Shown: positions 26,332-26,954 of the stretch, one piece after another
Position numbering within the stretch: the stretch's first letter is position 1
Layout: each line of letters starts with the position of its first letter
Assembly (NCBI GenBank): GCA_041399085.1
Contig: JAWKTM010000087.1
Span: forward strand, 1 to 26,954
DNA: 26,954 bases
Source of the DNA: JAWKTM01 sp041399085
GTDB taxonomy: Bacteria; Planctomycetota; Planctomycetia; Pirellulales; Pirellulaceae
Direction: 5' to 3'
Notes under the pieces: generated by a model
Seen by the model: only the letters and a program-made list of their open reading frames with translations
Databases searched by the model: none
What the model was told of the DNA's origin: nothing
Program-made: the position numbers and the translations under genes

Positions 26332-26928
26332 CTACTTTTCCAGCTCCACGTTCCAGTACGTTTCGCTGACGAACTTCGACCAACTCGCGATTCGCGGTCC
26401 ATGCGTGGCATACAGCGGATTCCAGCGTGGTTGTGCTGGTGTCTGCTTCAGCCGCATGCGAGCTTGATCCGGCGTGCGATCGGCCTTGCGGGCGTTGCAG
26501 TCCACGCATGCCAGAACGCAGTTGTCCCAACGCGATTCCCCGCCTTGGGCGCGTGGTACAACGTGGTCCACCGTCAGCTCGTCGGCGCCAGGTTGCTTGC
26601 CACAGTACTGGCACGTGTAATGGTCGCGTTTGAAAATGTTACGGCGACTGAATGCGACATGAGTCGACGGCAGTCGATCGAAGGCGGTCAACGTAACGAC
26701 CTCCGGCACTCGCAGCCGAAAACGCACAGCTTGGATAAAGCTCTCGCCCTCGGCCGGTCGCAACTTGGACCAATCGTCCCAGGAATAGGTTTGATAGTCC
26801 TGGGGATCGACCACGCGCGCCGCCTCGTTCCACAGCAACACCAGCGCGCGGGCCACGGTGGCGACGTTAATAACCTGCCAATTTCGATTCAGAACCAACG
26901 TCGGGCGATTCAGAGGGTTGGTGGGCAT
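26332..26928 (-). CDS. HNH endonuclease-family protein
   Basis: The 198-residue protein has an N-terminal domain (10-85: VLNRNWQVINVATVARALVLL and DDWSKL) followed by an HNH nuclease fold: CQYC (106-109), LTVDHVVPRAQGG (118-130, Asp121-His122), and WDNCVLACVDCNARKAD (134-150) with the zinc pair Cys141/Cys144 and the Asn of the motif. This combination is common in bacteria as a stand-alone HNH protein with no known system. It may be a housekeeping nuclease or a repair factor; nothing around it points to restriction or a phage. The start ATG (complement of 26926-26928) is clean. The terminator described above follows. Confidence 0.9.
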   Translation of the reverse strand: MPTNPLNRPTLVLNRNWQVINVATVARALVLLWNEAARVVDPQDYQTYSWDDWSKLRPAEGESFIQAVRFRLRVPEVVTLTAFDRLPSTHVAFSRRNIFKRDHYTCQYCGKQPGADELTVDHVVPRAQGGESRWDNCVLACVDCNARKADRTPDQARMRLKQTPAQPRWNPLYATHGPRIASWSKFVSETYWNVELEK

Positions 26929-26954
26929 GATCTGGGGCTACCATAATTATTCAA

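Noticed and set aside
1..26954. CRISPR array, tRNA/rRNA genes, insertion sequence or prophage
   Set aside because: No regularly spaced repeats, cloverleaf, transposase, integrase or phage gene could be found.

Overview
The window looks like chromosomal DNA of a planctomycete, probably of the Pirellulales type. I infer this from gene content, not from a marker gene: a caspase fused to a formylglycine-generating-enzyme (FGE/SUMF1) domain, a secreted PQQ-propeller/LamG protein with a methyltransferase-like N-terminus, a TypA sequence matching my memory of that group, few clear Shine-Dalgarno sites, and dispersed GC-rich palindromes between genes. No tRNA, rRNA, CRISPR array, transposase or integrase was seen.

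Layout. (1) 1-2773 (+): the end of a conserved hypothetical protein, then a caspase-FGE fusion whose FGE half is broken by many indels. (2) 2774-3171: a gene-free stretch with a near-perfect REP-like palindrome. (3) 3172-4281 (+): an M50 (site-2-protease-like) membrane metalloprotease, followed by a 40-bp tandem repeat. (4) 4440-5300 (-): a thioredoxin-TPR protein of the CnoX/YbbN type. (5) 5301-5626: a divergent regulatory region with three copies of an 8-bp motif. (6) 5627-19717 (+): twelve co-directional, tightly packed genes forming an exopolysaccharide or O-antigen-like locus. (7) 19683-20135 (-): a small membrane protein. (8) 20207-24263 (-) and 24419-26224 (+): two divergent genes, the PQQ/LamG protein and TypA, both shredded by frameshifts in the stretch 22.08-25.90 kb. 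(9) 26332-26928 (-): an HNH endonuclease-family protein with a good terminator.

The polysaccharide locus is almost a complete Wzx/Wzy pathway. The phosphoglycosyl transferase (7939) should load the first sugar phosphate on the lipid carrier. Four glycosyltransferases (11911, 12993, 16452 and the WecG-type 18911) should extend it. An epimerase (17799) supplies a sugar, and a FemAB/BioF2-like acyltransferase (14286) and a polysaccharide deacetylase (15407) decorate the chain. A flippase (9123) exports the unit, an O-antigen ligase/polymerase-family protein (10472) polymerises or ligates it, and a Wzz/GumC-like protein with a separate CpsD-like ATPase (5627, 7220) sets length. No outer-membrane polysaccharide export (Wza/OPX) gene is visible. 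Three proteins have altered key sites: a P-loop without its lysine, a phosphoglycosyl transferase with a degenerate GGDEF-like domain in place of the usual membrane domain, and an epimerase with Phe for the catalytic Tyr.

The main caution is sequence quality. Two tracts (about 2222-2771 and 22085-25903) carry dense small indels but little amino-acid divergence once the frame is repaired, and they begin and end without regard to gene borders. Assembly or read error, for example gap filling with uncorrected long reads, explains this at least as well as true gene decay.
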